From a virus, in the IMG/VR virus record IMGVR_UViG_3300021425_002093, positions 62,001 through 126,000 of that record: a stretch of DNA of 64,000 nucleotides; one strand, written 5' to 3'. A program made the position numbers and the translations under genes. Positions 14,048 to 22,706 of the stretch are shown one piece after another (the first letter of the stretch is position 1; each line of letters begins with the position of its first letter). The notes under the pieces were generated by a model. It made no database searches. It saw only the letters and a program-made list of their open reading frames with translations, and was not told the DNA's origin.

Positions 14048-15114
14048 TCGATGCTTATCGCCTCATGATACAATTCACCCAAAAGCTTTTCGATTTTTTC
14101 TTTCTTGCCGTTCACATCAATATTGTCAATATAGTTCTTCAAGATAGTTAACGTATCTTGAGCCTCATCAACAAGTTCGTCTTCATCGATGCCGTCCAAG
14201 TTCTTGTGATCTTCAACTACTTTAATATCAGCAGGCCCTACTTCTTGAATCTTATCCAAATACATGTCGAAAAAGTATGGATTGCTCTTAGTCTGTACTA
14301 TAACTTTTATATACGTGTTTGTCAAGTCATTAAAGTCGAGAGCCGCAACATCTTCCATCGTCATGTCTGTATCGTCATAGAATAGCTTATGAAACATCTT
14401 GAGAGGATTCTTGACGTAGCTCATCTCACGGGTGTCTGTATCAAAAACACTAAACCCACGGACTTGATCGTAGTCTGACCAGGTCATCTCATATTGAGCA
14501 CCCAGATACGTAATGTTTCCATGAGAAGACGGATGATGAAAGTGACCAGAATAAACGGAGTCAAACTTTCTAAAGATATCTTTATTGAGGCCATGCTCGC
14601 ACAACATACCTCTCATCATTTCATAGCCAGCGATTTCAAAGTGTCCCATAACAACTTGAGCAGACGTGTCTTCAAGTGCTTTCATTGTAGACTCTTCATT
14701 ATCTGCACAAATCCACGGAGAGAGCAGAATTTTACATCCGTCTAAATCTACCTCCACAGGATCTTGCCAATATAGATGAATGTTATCATACGCTGTGTTT
14801 TGATATAGCTGTCGAATGCTATTGACTTCGTTCGTATTTTTATAGAACGTATCATGATTTCCAGCAATCATATACAGTTCGATATCGTTCTCCGCACAAG
14901 GACGAATGAAATGCTTTTCAAAATTTGCGGCTGTAACAAAGTTCACATACTTACGTCGATCAAAGACATCTCCCAAGTGAAAAATAGTCTTGATATTGTT
15001 TTCGATTAGATAAGGAAAGAACACCTCATCATAGAATCGATGAAAGTAATCGGCAAAGGCTTTAGAGTCATTACGAGCACCCCAATGTGTGTCATTTAGA
15101 ATGGCAATCTGCAT
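14044..15114 (-). CDS. 47: gp47 recombination nuclease subunit (SbcD/Mre11-like)
   Basis: Metallophosphoesterase nuclease partner of gp46. The metal-ligand motifs are all present: LNDTHWG (Asp8, His10), LGDVFDRR (Asp49), AGNHD (84-88), a GHFEIAG histidine and YSGHFHHPS near residue 190. At 356 residues it matches T4 gp47 (339). GGAG lies seven bases before the ATG. It begins nine bases after the gp55 stop, so the recombination genes and the late sigma factor share a transcript. Confidence 0.97.
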   Translation of the reverse strand: MQIAILNDTHWGARNDSKAFADYFHRFYDEVFFPYLIENNIKTIFHLGDVFDRRKYVNFVTAANFEKHFIRPCAENDIELYMIAGNHDTFYKNTNEVNSIRQLYQNTAYDNIHLYWQDPVEVDLDGCKILLSPWICADNEESTMKALEDTSAQVVMGHFEIAGYEMMRGMLCEHGLNKDIFRKFDSVYSGHFHHPSSHGNITYLGAQYEMTWSDYDQVRGFSVFDTDTREMSYVKNPLKMFHKLFYDDTDMTMEDVAALDFNDLTNTYIKVIVQTKSNPYFFDMYLDKIQEVGPADIKVVEDHKNLDGIDEDELVDEAQDTLTILKNYIDNIDVNGKKEKIEKLLGELYHEAISIE

Positions 15115-15122
15115 AGAAACTC

Positions 15123-15668
15123 CTATCCTATGAATTCACTTAAGTCTACACTCTTCTTATTCTTGGCTTGTGCTTTTTTCTTTTCATCAATTTTCTTTTC
15201 GTATGTTTTTACGAAATCGTTCATGTAGTCGTTCGCAAACTCAGTATTCGTCATGTCAAATGTATCATCAGATCCATCTGAATCGACTACACTGTCGGTC
15301 ATGATTGAATGCTCAATGACTTTGTGTTTGATATAGAGTTGCTTCTTTTCCTTTTCAATTCGTCGAAGGAATGCGAACCAGATAATTTGCGTAAAGTATG
15401 CAAAGGGATTCTTCGATTTGTTTGGATCAAAGTTGTCGAGCGCTTGTACTGCGTTTTCAAGGCCGTCAGAGATCATCTCATCTTTATACGAGTAGCCAGC
15501 AAAATTAGGCTTGCTTGATAGTCTTCTTGAGATCTGTAAAATACAATCTCCGATATAATTAGGAATCTGAGGCTTGTTTTTTCCTTCGCTTTCTGCTTTT
15601 CTACAAACCTCTTTATACGAGATTATCGCTTCAAGGAACTCAGCGTTATTTACATAATTTTTAGACAT
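15123..15668 (-). CDS. 55: gp55 late sigma factor
   Basis: T4-type sigma factor that directs host RNA polymerase to TATAAATA late promoters. The region-2-like core is recognisable: YSYKDEMISDGLENAVQALD, NPFAYFTQIIWFAFLRRIEKEKKQ. At 181 residues it matches T4 gp55 (185). The C-terminus is Lys-rich. A near-perfect sigma70 promoter (15693-15721) stands just upstream. The many TATAAATA sites elsewhere in the window are its expected targets. Confidence 0.95.
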   Translation of the reverse strand: MSKNYVNNAEFLEAIISYKEVCRKAESEGKNKPQIPNYIGDCILQISRRLSSKPNFAGYSYKDEMISDGLENAVQALDNFDPNKSKNPFAYFTQIIWFAFLRRIEKEKKQLYIKHKVIEHSIMTDSVVDSDGSDDTFDMTNTEFANDYMNDFVKTYEKKIDEKKKAQAKNKKSVDLSEFIG

Positions 15669-15692
15669 GTTATACCTCTGACATTTTTACAC

Positions 15693-15721
15693 AGTATACG
15701 GGAAAAATAGTGTTGAGTCAA
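15693..15721 (-). promoter_or_regulatory. Strong sigma70-like promoter of gp55-gp47-gp46 operon
   Basis: TTGACT and TATACT with a 17-base spacer on the minus strand, 25 bases before the gp55 ATG. It probably starts the long early transcript covering 55, 47, 46, the methyltransferase cassette and 45. Confidence 0.8.
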
Positions 15722-15795
15722 TAGCAAAAAGTTTTAATTTTCTATTGACAGATGCTTATATGTTCAGTATAATCCTGTTAACGCAGGAAAAAATA

Positions 15796-16173
15796 TTAAT
15801 GTTTTATAGAGTTCTTTGACTCTACCAAGGTGTCGAAGAGTTCACGAATATCATCCATATCCATATCATCGAGACGCTCATGCTTTTTTGCAGACTCATG
15901 GTCTTCTCTCATTAGAACAATTCTATCGTAGAATTCAATTGCATCTTCATTGGCTTCGTTGATATACATCATATCATTGACGGACAACCAAACTTCGTTT
16001 GTCTCTGAGAAATAAAGCCACTCTCGTGCAGAGATACCGTTCCCTGTAGGAATTACTTGAACAGGCTTGCTGAGCAAAAGACATGCTGGTCCTTCTTCGT
16101 CTGCAATCTTTTGATTGATAATGTCTGCAACGAGTTCTTCTCCAGACCGAAGCTTGATGTGCATTAAATTCAT
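15796..16173 (-). CDS. Conserved phage protein, possible Sm-like N-terminal fold
   Basis: A 125-residue protein downstream of uvsW. The N-terminal half (MHIKLRSGEELVADII, then CLLLSKPVQVIP and VNDMMYI) has the strand pattern of an Sm/LSm-like barrel, while the C-terminal third is acidic and helical (ERLDDMDMDDIRELFD). This suggests an RNA- or protein-binding role, but the assignment is tentative. AAGGAG lies before the ATG, which starts two bases after the uvsW stop. Confidence 0.7.
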   Translation of the reverse strand: MNLMHIKLRSGEELVADIINQKIADEEGPACLLLSKPVQVIPTGNGISAREWLYFSETNEVWLSVNDMMYINEANEDAIEFYDRIVLMREDHESAKKHERLDDMDMDDIRELFDTLVESKNSIKH

Positions 16174-16175
16174 GA

Positions 16176-17636
16176 CTACTCCTTTATATCAATATCGTAA
16201 ATCTTGTATTGAAAACTTTCATCGTTGTAAATTTTGACTCTTTCAGCAAAGTGTCTAAATGCAAAGTTCACATGACTTTTATATCTAAGATCATCGACAA
16301 TATCATAAAGAGTTGCTTTTGTTTTGCCGTTTCCTTTTCTCAGACCTCTTCCAATAGATTGTAGATTTCTGATTTTTGACTTGGACGGTGATGCAAATAT
16401 AACATTATCTAGCTTCTTAATATTTATACCGGTAGAAAATGTACCATACGAAGCCAAGATAATGTTGTTATCTGTTTCTTCTGTTATCCTTCGTACTTCT
16501 TCCCGTTCTTCTGTATTCACTCCGCCATGAACAAAGTGAACGCTATGCTCTTCGCTATCGAGCATCTTGTGTAAAATCTTTCCATGCTTTTCAACAAACT
16601 GAAAAAGAATCAGCGTGTTGCCCTTTATAGAGTGTGCTAGATTTCGAATGTATTTATTTCTTGCGTCATTTGTTACGATCCAATCTATTTCATCTTGATA
16701 TGATCTACCTTTATTAAGATCACACGTTTCAAGAGGATACTTTAAAACAAGTCCAACAATTTTTAGATTCGCTAGCGTGTTGTCATCCATTAGCTTCTTA
16801 GTAGTAGTGACTTCGTATACGGGGCCAAACACTCCTTCTAGCACAAGTTTGTGCGTTTGAGTTCCGTCGAGAGTTCCAGTAAACCCATAGCGGTATTTAC
16901 AGTTGGGCATCTTCTCAAGAATCTTGGTCAAAGACTTGGCCTTAAACAAATGCGCTTCGTCACCAATCACCATGTCAAACTTATCAAACCAAGACTTGTC
17001 TAGTTTGTAAATTGACTGCCAAGTTGATATTACGACTTTTGCGTCTACGTTTTTGTCAGCACCACCACGAATTTTGTGGATGTCTAGCTTTTCTCCATTG
17101 TTATACTCAATAAAGTCTGATGCCATTTGATCGACTAACGATGTTGTGGGAACAATAATCAGAGTTCTAAGATCATCAGCCATACGAATGCGTGTCAGCA
17201 AGTAGATAATGAAAGACTTACCGGACGCTGTAGGAGAGAGTAAAAGCGCTCTATTTTTCTTGAGCGCATGTACAACAGCATCATTCTGATAGTCTCTAGG
17301 AATAAACGTTGATTTGAAGTATTCCGCAATATTGTATGCTTCTTCTGGATCTACGTTCACCTCGGGATAAAGTGCTTCGTCAATGATACAATCGTAAGAT
17401 CTGTTCATGCAAAACTTTGCTATGTATGCAACAAGACCACCATAGATGATTCCCGTCATTGTATTCAAGAGTCTAATCTTTCCGTCCCAAACCCTAGACT
17501 TATATGCGGGCATAAATTTGTAGCCGGGAACAAAAAAGGTAAAGTACTCAGACATCTCCATCTTGACGCCTGGTTCAGCGACTACACGGACATATACGTC
17601 ATCTACTTTTTCGACTCTGACAGTTTCTTTTATCAA
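16176..17636 (-). CDS. uvsW: UvsW recombination helicase
   Basis: Superfamily 2 helicase that unwinds R-loops and branched DNA and, in T4, switches replication from origin- to recombination-dependent mode. Walker A is SPTASGKS (134-141), DEAH box 226-229, motif III FTGTLDG, motif VI QSIGRGLRKG. FIPRDYQNDAV (111-121) is the Q-motif region. At 486 residues it is near T4 UvsW (502). It overlaps uvsY by ATGA. Confidence 0.96.
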   Translation of the reverse strand: MIKETVRVEKVDDVYVRVVAEPGVKMEMSEYFTFFVPGYKFMPAYKSRVWDGKIRLLNTMTGIIYGGLVAYIAKFCMNRSYDCIIDEALYPEVNVDPEEAYNIAEYFKSTFIPRDYQNDAVVHALKKNRALLLSPTASGKSFIIYLLTRIRMADDLRTLIIVPTTSLVDQMASDFIEYNNGEKLDIHKIRGGADKNVDAKVVISTWQSIYKLDKSWFDKFDMVIGDEAHLFKAKSLTKILEKMPNCKYRYGFTGTLDGTQTHKLVLEGVFGPVYEVTTTKKLMDDNTLANLKIVGLVLKYPLETCDLNKGRSYQDEIDWIVTNDARNKYIRNLAHSIKGNTLILFQFVEKHGKILHKMLDSEEHSVHFVHGGVNTEEREEVRRITEETDNNIILASYGTFSTGINIKKLDNVIFASPSKSKIRNLQSIGRGLRKGNGKTKATLYDIVDDLRYKSHVNFAFRHFAERVKIYNDESFQYKIYDIDIKE

Positions 17637-18070
17637 TTCATTCCACTCTTAAATCTTTCGTAATCAAGAATCGTCTTTAGCTGATAGCCACGATTATTGA
17701 TCATTTTTATTATGGACTCTAGATATTCAATCTTCTGATCTTGTCTTCCAATCTTCAAAGAATGCTCGATTATTTCGGAATCTGAATCCAGATATGTCGG
17801 AATATCTTGACGAAGAATTTTCAATGGCTGAGGGTCCCAACCGTACTCGTTTAATTCTTCGGAACTCAGTTCACCCTTGTAGTACTCTGTTTTGAGTTTG
17901 AGCAACTGCTTATGATCGGCTTTAAGCTTCTTGAGAATGTATCCTTCTCCCATATAAATCTTGAAGTACTTATTATGTAGCTTGGGAATTGATGCGCTTT
18001 CATATGCAATGTTAGTCATATCAATTTCGCAGTCGCCTTCCCATTCACGAACAATATCTTCAATCTTCAT
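17633..18070 (-). CDS. uvsY: UvsY recombination mediator
   Basis: Loads UvsX recombinase on gp32-coated single-stranded DNA. Recognised by the sequence pattern of T4 UvsY (LHNKYFKIYMGEGYILKKLK, a mid helix KTEYYKGEL, and a C-terminal hexamerisation helix ending YERFKSG) and by position between capsid genes and uvsW. At 145 residues it is close to T4 UvsY (137). A TATAAT promoter precedes it, and translation couples to uvsW by ATGA. Confidence 0.92.
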   Translation of the reverse strand: MKIEDIVREWEGDCEIDMTNIAYESASIPKLHNKYFKIYMGEGYILKKLKADHKQLLKLKTEYYKGELSSEELNEYGWDPQPLKILRQDIPTYLDSDSEIIEHSLKIGRQDQKIEYLESIIKMINNRGYQLKTILDYERFKSGMN

Positions 18071-18105
18071 TCACTTCTCCATACCTAATAACTTAAATAG
18101 TATCA

Positions 18106-18134
18106 ATTATAACACAAAAAAGTTTACACTACAA
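18106..18134 (-). promoter_or_regulatory. Probable promoter of uvsY-uvsW
   Basis: Perfect TATAAT -10 with a weak TTGTAG -35 at 17 bases on the minus strand, 36 bases before the uvsY ATG. The weak -35 would fit a middle-type promoter helped by an activator, but no MotA-box was identified. Confidence 0.5.
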
Positions 18135-18609
18135 TATTATATGAATCATACCTAAACGAAACGTCAAATGTGGGCGGAGTTACATCTGCGTTTCTCGTAT
18201 CCATCTGTATACCGCTTATTGATACCGGAAACACGTTAATAAAGTTGATTGTGATGTTAGCATTCTTTGTGCTATCAAGTATTACTAGAGACATGTCGGA
18301 AAGGGTCGACTGCGGAGACTGCTGTAGATCATCGTACTGCTTATACTCTTTGGGGAATGTCAGCGATATAAGCCAATCTGAAACTTCTCGGAATGCTTTG
18401 AGATCTTCATCTGCTATCACACTCACAACGAGATCATCGTATTCAAGCTTTACACTTGGAAAGGGGAGCGTCTTAAACGGAGTTCCTGTGGCCGCAGGAC
18501 TCGTGTTGAAGCCAGGTAGATTTACTGACTGCACATAAAAACGAGTCTCGGGTAATCTATCAATTACAAGTCTAAACTCAATTGGTGATAGAAAATTAGA
18601 AGTAGCCAT
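18124..18609 (-). CDS. Tail-tube-like (gp19-related) virion protein
   Basis: A 161-residue protein whose strand pattern resembles T4-type tail tube proteins: FYVQSVNLPGF, FPSVKLEYDDLVVSVIADED, FREVSDWLISL, then a C-terminal TFDVSFRYDSYNIV that parallels the FEVTFEYDWWNV end of gp19 in this same phage. It is probably a tube-cap, neck or baseplate paralogue of gp19. It has its own TATAAATA late promoter and lies just after the gp23 terminator, so it is a late gene. Exact structural position unknown. Confidence 0.75.
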   Translation of the reverse strand: MATSNFLSPIEFRLVIDRLPETRFYVQSVNLPGFNTSPAATGTPFKTLPFPSVKLEYDDLVVSVIADEDLKAFREVSDWLISLTFPKEYKQYDDLQQSPQSTLSDMSLVILDSTKNANITINFINVFPVSISGIQMDTRNADVTPPTFDVSFRYDSYNIVV

Positions 18610-18641
18610 ATTTCTAAAGTCTCAAGTGTTGTTGTATCTAC

Positions 18642-18649
18642 TATTTATA
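18642..18649 (-). promoter_or_regulatory. T4-type late promoter for the tail-tube-like gene
   Basis: Exact TATAAATA on the minus strand, 33 bases before the ATG at 18609, immediately downstream of the gp23 terminator. Confidence 0.85.
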
Positions 18650-18652
18650 AGC

Positions 18653-18679
18653 AAAAAAAAGGGAGGCCGGAGCCTCCCT
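18653..18679 (-). terminator. Intrinsic terminator after gp23
   Basis: On the minus strand a perfect GGGAGGC/GCCTCCC stem with a four-base loop is followed by eight T residues. A second small hairpin (TCCGT/ACGGA) lies between it and the gp23 stop. The strength suits termination after the most highly expressed late gene. Confidence 0.93.
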
Positions 18680-18708
18680 CAAAGTGTCCGTTAAGACGGA
18701 TCTTTTTA

Positions 18709-20019
18709 TTATAGCAAGTTGGTGACCAAGCTACGACGATAGTAAACGTTGCTATTATTACTAATAACACCATACGCTTGGTTGGTACCTTCAGCGAAGG
18801 GATTAGCAACCATACCGTAGCGAGTCTTGAAGCCCAGCTTAGATTGGAAGCTGTTCTCACCGACTGCACGAACCATCTGCAGAGGAACATATGGGCAGTA
18901 GAAGATACCAGCGTCAAATGCGCTTGCACCCTTGTAGCCTACTACCATGTAGTTAGAACCTGCATACGGATCGACGTATACACGGAAACGTCCGTTCAGT
19001 ACACCAGCGAATGTATTGCCAGTGTCATCGGGGTTCAGGTTGTTAGCGTTAAGAGCAGGAGTGTAATCCAGAACGCCAGCCATCTGAAGAGCAGAAGCAA
19101 CGTCTGAAGAACAAACGATGATGTTGCCCTTACCACGACGAGTCGCCTTGGCAATTGCGTTTGCTTCTTTCTCGATTTGGAACATCAAGCCCTTGAACTT
19201 CTCTACTGACCAACGACCGTTAGCATCAACGTCCAAGTTGAAAGTACCAGCGGATGCAGTGTCTGCGGAACCAGTTACAGCAGAAGAGTAGATTGTGCGT
19301 ACAACTTCACGGTTGATTTCAGCAAGCAACTCAGCAGAGAGCATGTTAGCAAGCTCTTGCTCAGCGTCAAGACCGTGGATTGCTTTCAGATCTTGAGCGA
19401 GTTCAGAAGTGTACTCAGCTTTCAACGCACGTGACTTAGCAGTTACTGAAACCTTCTCGATTGCAAAAGACATTTCAGCAAAGTTAGTACCAGCACCATC
19501 ACCCAGAGCTTCAGCTTGAGCAGTAGTCATACCAGTTCCAGTGTTAGCGATGTCATCAGATCCAGCAGTACCTGTAGCATTACCCTGTACACCGTCTGCA
19601 GCACCGTTTCCAGAGAAATCAGTATCAGCTTCGTTGTACATTGCTTCTACGTTACGATCATTGCCAGCGGCGTCTGTCTCGTACTCTGAACGCATAGCGA
19701 AGATCAGTCCAGTAGGACCAGTCATAGGCTGAACGCCAGCGATGTCATATGCGATGAGGTTAGGCATTGCACGACGAACGAGAGAGATCAATACGGGATC
19801 GTAAGTACCACGGTTGGCACCAGAACCGAATACGTTTCCGTCAGAAGTAGCAGGTGCTTCCATGAGAGACATAGTAGCGCCGCCTTCTTCACGAATGGCG
19901 TTTTCTGTGTTTTCCAAAAGAGTAGCAGTTACTGCCTGCTTGTGGGAGTTGCCAATTGCAGGAAGAGCTTCATGCTCCAGAACTGGCTTCCACTTTTGAA
20001 GTAATTCTTCATTTCTCAT
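18709..20019 (-). CDS. 23: gp23 major capsid protein
   Basis: HK97-fold major head protein. Recognised by the N-terminal LLQKWKPVLEHE, the TYDPVLISLVRRAMPNLIAYDIAGVQPMTGPTG block, and the C-terminal CPYVPLQMVRAVGENSFQSK. The N-terminal part is removed by the gp21 protease in T4; here LME54/A55 fits the L/I-x-E cleavage rule. At 436 residues it is shorter than T4 gp23 (521), as in marine relatives. It has AAGGAG, a TATAAATA promoter 34 bases upstream and a strong terminator downstream. Confidence 0.98.
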   Translation of the reverse strand: MRNEELLQKWKPVLEHEALPAIGNSHKQAVTATLLENTENAIREEGGATMSLMEAPATSDGNVFGSGANRGTYDPVLISLVRRAMPNLIAYDIAGVQPMTGPTGLIFAMRSEYETDAAGNDRNVEAMYNEADTDFSGNGAADGVQGNATGTAGSDDIANTGTGMTTAQAEALGDGAGTNFAEMSFAIEKVSVTAKSRALKAEYTSELAQDLKAIHGLDAEQELANMLSAELLAEINREVVRTIYSSAVTGSADTASAGTFNLDVDANGRWSVEKFKGLMFQIEKEANAIAKATRRGKGNIIVCSSDVASALQMAGVLDYTPALNANNLNPDDTGNTFAGVLNGRFRVYVDPYAGSNYMVVGYKGASAFDAGIFYCPYVPLQMVRAVGENSFQSKLGFKTRYGMVANPFAEGTNQAYGVISNNSNVYYRRSLVTNLL

Positions 20020-20052
20020 AGTTGTTCTCCTTATTGAGATTTTGTCTATTAC

Positions 20053-20060
20053 TATTTATA
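20053..20060 (-). promoter_or_regulatory. T4-type late promoter for gp23
   Basis: Exact TATAAATA on the minus strand, 34 bases before the gp23 ATG. Confidence 0.9.
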
Positions 20061-20064
20061 AAAA

Positions 20065-21021
20065 TCAGTTCTTAGCTGCAAAGCGGCTGAGAGACTCTAC
20101 GTAAGCCGAAACCGAAGGATCAGTGTAGGCCTTTTCTTCTGTCTCTTCTTGCAGAAGATCATCGGATTCTTCCTCAGAAACAGGTTGAGCTACAGACTCA
20201 GAAACAAACTGATCACGAATAACTTCGATCTTCTGAGTAAATTCTTCTACTGATTCGTAAGAGACTCCTTCTGAAAGAACACGGAGCCTTTCAGCTTGTG
20301 TATCAGTCAGTCCTTCAACAACCTGCTTAAACGCAATGTCACGCTCAAGAGATTCTTTTTCATTTCGAGCTTCAAGTAACTGCTCGAAAATTTCATTGTA
20401 TTCTTCGGTCTGCTCTTTGAGCTTGGCTTCTATTTCCGCAACACGATCAATTTCTTCTTGATCAATATTGAGGTTATGCTCAGAGGCCAAAGCCTTAAGA
20501 CCATCCATCAATGATTCCGCAACTTCAAGCTTGATACCGCTTTCAACCTGAAGTTCGTTTTCGCTCATCCAAGACTCAACTACATAATCGAGATATGCAT
20601 CAACTTTCTCGACTACATCGTTAACTGCTTGATGGACTTGCTCTTCAAGATCTTGCTCAAACTTAGCTTCAAGTTCTTCTTGAACAGCAACAACTTTTTC
20701 TTGTACTGCAGCTTCAAAGATAGCAACAGTGCGTTGCTTGAAATCTTCTGAAAGATCTGAACCTTCGAAAATACCTTCGATAGACTCTTTCATGCTCTTC
20801 TTGTCTGCATGACGTGGAGCGGCTTTTACGCCTTCCTTGCCTTGGGGAGTTTTTACATCGTCTTCGATCTCGTCTGCCTTCATGTCGCCTTGGTGCTTGT
20901 CAGCTTTACGCTTAACACCAGTGCCACCAGCAGGAGCTACGGGATCAGCAGATTCAGAATCCTCACCATCAGCTTTGATCTCGTTGATAAGATCAGCGTC
21001 TTCAATGTATTGTTCACTCAT
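20065..21021 (-). CDS. 22: gp22 prohead core scaffold
   Basis: Major scaffolding protein of the prohead, later digested by gp21. It is a 318-residue, very acidic and helical protein with few aromatic residues. Residues 1-75 are low-complexity and charged. From about 80 on it is a long coiled coil (EGSDLSEDFKQRTVAIFEAA, VEKVDAYLDYVVESW, EYNEIFEQLLEARNEKESLE), matching gp22 of T4 relatives. It lies between the protease and capsid genes, with its own late promoter and AAGGAG. Confidence 0.93.
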   Translation of the reverse strand: MSEQYIEDADLINEIKADGEDSESADPVAPAGGTGVKRKADKHQGDMKADEIEDDVKTPQGKEGVKAAPRHADKKSMKESIEGIFEGSDLSEDFKQRTVAIFEAAVQEKVVAVQEELEAKFEQDLEEQVHQAVNDVVEKVDAYLDYVVESWMSENELQVESGIKLEVAESLMDGLKALASEHNLNIDQEEIDRVAEIEAKLKEQTEEYNEIFEQLLEARNEKESLERDIAFKQVVEGLTDTQAERLRVLSEGVSYESVEEFTQKIEVIRDQFVSESVAQPVSEEESDDLLQEETEEKAYTDPSVSAYVESLSRFAAKN

Positions 21022-21057
21022 ATGAATTCTCCTTACTATTAGTTATAGTTTATCTAT

Positions 21058-21065
21058 TATTTATA
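21058..21065 (-). promoter_or_regulatory. T4-type late promoter for gp22
   Basis: Exact TATAAATA on the minus strand, 37 bases before the gp22 ATG and overlapping the end of the gap after gp21. Confidence 0.88.
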
Positions 21066-21069
21066 AAAA

Positions 21070-21750
21070 CTATATCTTTGTTAAAGATGATAGAAATCTT
21101 TCGAACATGACGCCGGCCTTAGCTTCTAAATCTTTGCTAGACACTTTCGCAGTTTCTTTAATTTCTTGTTCAATTTGATCAAAAGCATTAGCTCTCTCCC
21201 ATGTAGAGGAAGCTATGTCATATACCCAATCAACTCCTTCCATTACACCTTTGACAAATGCATCTGGCGCAGATGGATCAGCAACGATATCACCTGCTGT
21301 AGCAAGCATGAAATCCTTTTGGACTTCCATGATGCCACTTTTATTTTGCTTAAGCGAGCCCATTCCACGAGAAGAAATTCCGATTACAGCGCCTTCGTCG
21401 ATGAGACTTTTAACAATCTCGCCCATCGGAGTTCCCATGACTTTTGCTCGACCAACTACATTGTCACCTTCTGTTCGCAACTCGGTGAACATGTGAGACA
21501 CACGATCCAAATTGATTGTGGGACCAGCGGGATGTCCTAACTCACCGTATGCACGATTCTTTTCTACGTAATTTTTGATATAACGATTCGTTTCGTTAAA
21601 CAAAACTTCAGAAGGATAAATGCGCCCGTTTCTATTCTTGATGTTACCTTGCATGATAACACCTTCGACGAAATACGTCTTACCACCAGACTCGTTTTCT
21701 TCCGTGATATATTGAACTTCTTCAACAATTTCTTTTATGAGTAGTGACAT
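21070..21750 (-). CDS. 21: gp21 prohead core protease
   Basis: Serine protease that matures the prohead, cleaving gp22, gp23 and core proteins. The herpes-assemblin-like catalytic residues are visible: His73 in GELGHP and Ser126/127 in IGISSRGMGS. The N-terminal GVIMQGNIKNRNGRIYP is the family signature. At 226 residues it matches T4 gp21 (212). AAGGAT precedes the ATG. Confidence 0.96.
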   Translation of the reverse strand: MSLLIKEIVEEVQYITEENESGGKTYFVEGVIMQGNIKNRNGRIYPSEVLFNETNRYIKNYVEKNRAYGELGHPAGPTINLDRVSHMFTELRTEGDNVVGRAKVMGTPMGEIVKSLIDEGAVIGISSRGMGSLKQNKSGIMEVQKDFMLATAGDIVADPSAPDAFVKGVMEGVDWVYDIASSTWERANAFDQIEQEIKETAKVSSKDLEAKAGVMFERFLSSLTKI

Positions 21751-21762
21751 TTATTATTATCC

Positions 21763-22029
21763 TTATGCTCTATATGCAATCGCACTGGCCCAAACAACTG
21801 TAGTGGCGGCTGGAGCATCCAAAGTTTGAGCAGGCTCTTTTTCGATAAAAACAGTTCCATTTGGACTAACGTATATGCCGTTTCCAGTTTCCACTATAAT
21901 AACCAGCGCTGGTGCTGGATCCATGTTTGTTACTGAAACCAAAGTAGCCAAGCTGATATCACTGGCCGCTCCAGAGACTCCGCTTGCGATATCTTCTGCT
22001 GGACTTAATGGCTTGACTACGCTAGGCAT
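21763..22029 (-). CDS. Small putative head-associated protein
   Basis: An 88-residue Ala/Val/Ser-rich protein that I do not recognise. The second half (ALVIIVETGNGIYVSPNGTV, then FIEKEPAQTLDA and VWASAIAYRA) has the strand-turn pattern of small phage head or decoration proteins of jelly-roll or Ig type. It lies between the protease gp21 and a prohead-core-like gene, and its ATG overlaps the upstream stop as TAATG. A virion or prohead role is inferred from context only. Confidence 0.65.
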   Translation of the reverse strand: MPSVVKPLSPAEDIASGVSGAASDISLATLVSVTNMDPAPALVIIVETGNGIYVSPNGTVFIEKEPAQTLDAPAATTVVWASAIAYRA

Positions 22030-22454
22030 TAAGCAGCCTCCCTAGCAAATTTTACAATCTCCTCAAATCCTTTCTTATTCTTCATCATCTTTTCGTGCAT
22101 CTTTTTCTTGCTAGATCCACTCATAGATCCCATTACAGATTTGATTGCCGAGGCATCTTCTTTGCCAATCATTACGGAAGAGCCATCTTGCAAGGTCATC
22201 TTACCGGGTTTGACTGACTCCTCTAAAGAAATAAAATTAGAGAATCCAAGCAAACGCTCTTCGTAAACTGCAGCGTCATTACCCTCTTCTCTGTCTGCCC
22301 GGCGCTTAGCCTTTTTAGACTTAGAAGTGAATTGACTTTCTTCAGCTTCTGGATGATCTTTTTTATCTACAATATGCTTGTCGATAAAACGCTGTTCGTC
22401 TTCTGAACGAGGCTTATCAACAGCTTCCTGTATGATGTCTTGCAAGGTTCTCAT
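22029..22454 (-). CDS. Prohead core-like protein (gp68 position)
   Basis: A 141-residue highly charged protein. N-terminal DEQRFIDKHIVDKKDHP, then TSKSKKAKRRADREEG, and a C-terminal Met/Lys-rich helix (SSKKKMHEKMMKNKKGFEEI). It is recalled from marine T4-like phages in this position and probably corresponds to gp68, a minor prohead core protein. The Ser/Lys/Met-rich DGSSVMIGKEDASAIKSVMG segment is typical. RBS AGTAAGG lies before the ATG. Confidence 0.65.
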   Translation of the reverse strand: MRTLQDIIQEAVDKPRSEDEQRFIDKHIVDKKDHPEAEESQFTSKSKKAKRRADREEGNDAAVYEERLLGFSNFISLEESVKPGKMTLQDGSSVMIGKEDASAIKSVMGSMSGSSKKKMHEKMMKNKKGFEEIVKFAREAA

Positions 22455-22457
22455 ACC

Positions 22458-22670
22458 TTACTCTCCTTCGATTTCCATTTCTTGTTCTACGTCATCCATC
22501 TCTGACTCTTCAAAGGACTCTTCCTCTGAAGCGGAAGCAAACATTTCGTCATATTTCATATCGACTGCATTTGCAACTTTGTTAGTCATGATATCGTTAA
22601 ACGTATCTTTAAATTCGTCTGGCTTGGAGTTAATAGCCTGTCTCACTAAATCTAATGTAGTATTATCCAT
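22458..22670 (-). CDS. Small acidic prohead core protein (gp67-like)
   Basis: A 70-residue, strongly acidic protein (C-terminal 24 residues are mostly Glu, Asp, Met and Ser). The N-terminal half is helical (LDLVRQAINSKPDEFKDTFN, DIMTNKVANAVDMKYDEMF). Size, charge and position just before the gp68-like and gp21 genes match T4 gp67, an internal prohead core protein cleaved by gp21. It has a late promoter 23 bases upstream. Confidence 0.7.
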   Translation of the reverse strand: MDNTTLDLVRQAINSKPDEFKDTFNDIMTNKVANAVDMKYDEMFASASEEESFEESEMDDVEQEMEIEGE

Positions 22671-22692
22671 AATTATTTCTCCTGTAGTATAT

Positions 22693-22700
22693 TATTTATA
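22693..22700 (-). promoter_or_regulatory. T4-type late promoter for the prohead core operon
   Basis: Exact TATAAATA on the minus strand, 23 bases before the ATG of the gp67-like gene; it starts the 67-68-x-21 unit. Confidence 0.85.
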
Positions 22701-22706
22701 ATAAAC

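Noticed and set aside
15773-15788. Inverted repeat before gp55 (TCCTG/CAGGA)
   Set aside because: On the transcribed strand the T run precedes rather than follows the short stem, so it is not a terminator.
16421-16428. TATAAATA on the minus strand inside uvsW
   Set aside because: Within coding sequence and about 250 bases from the next gene start, unlike the other late promoters.
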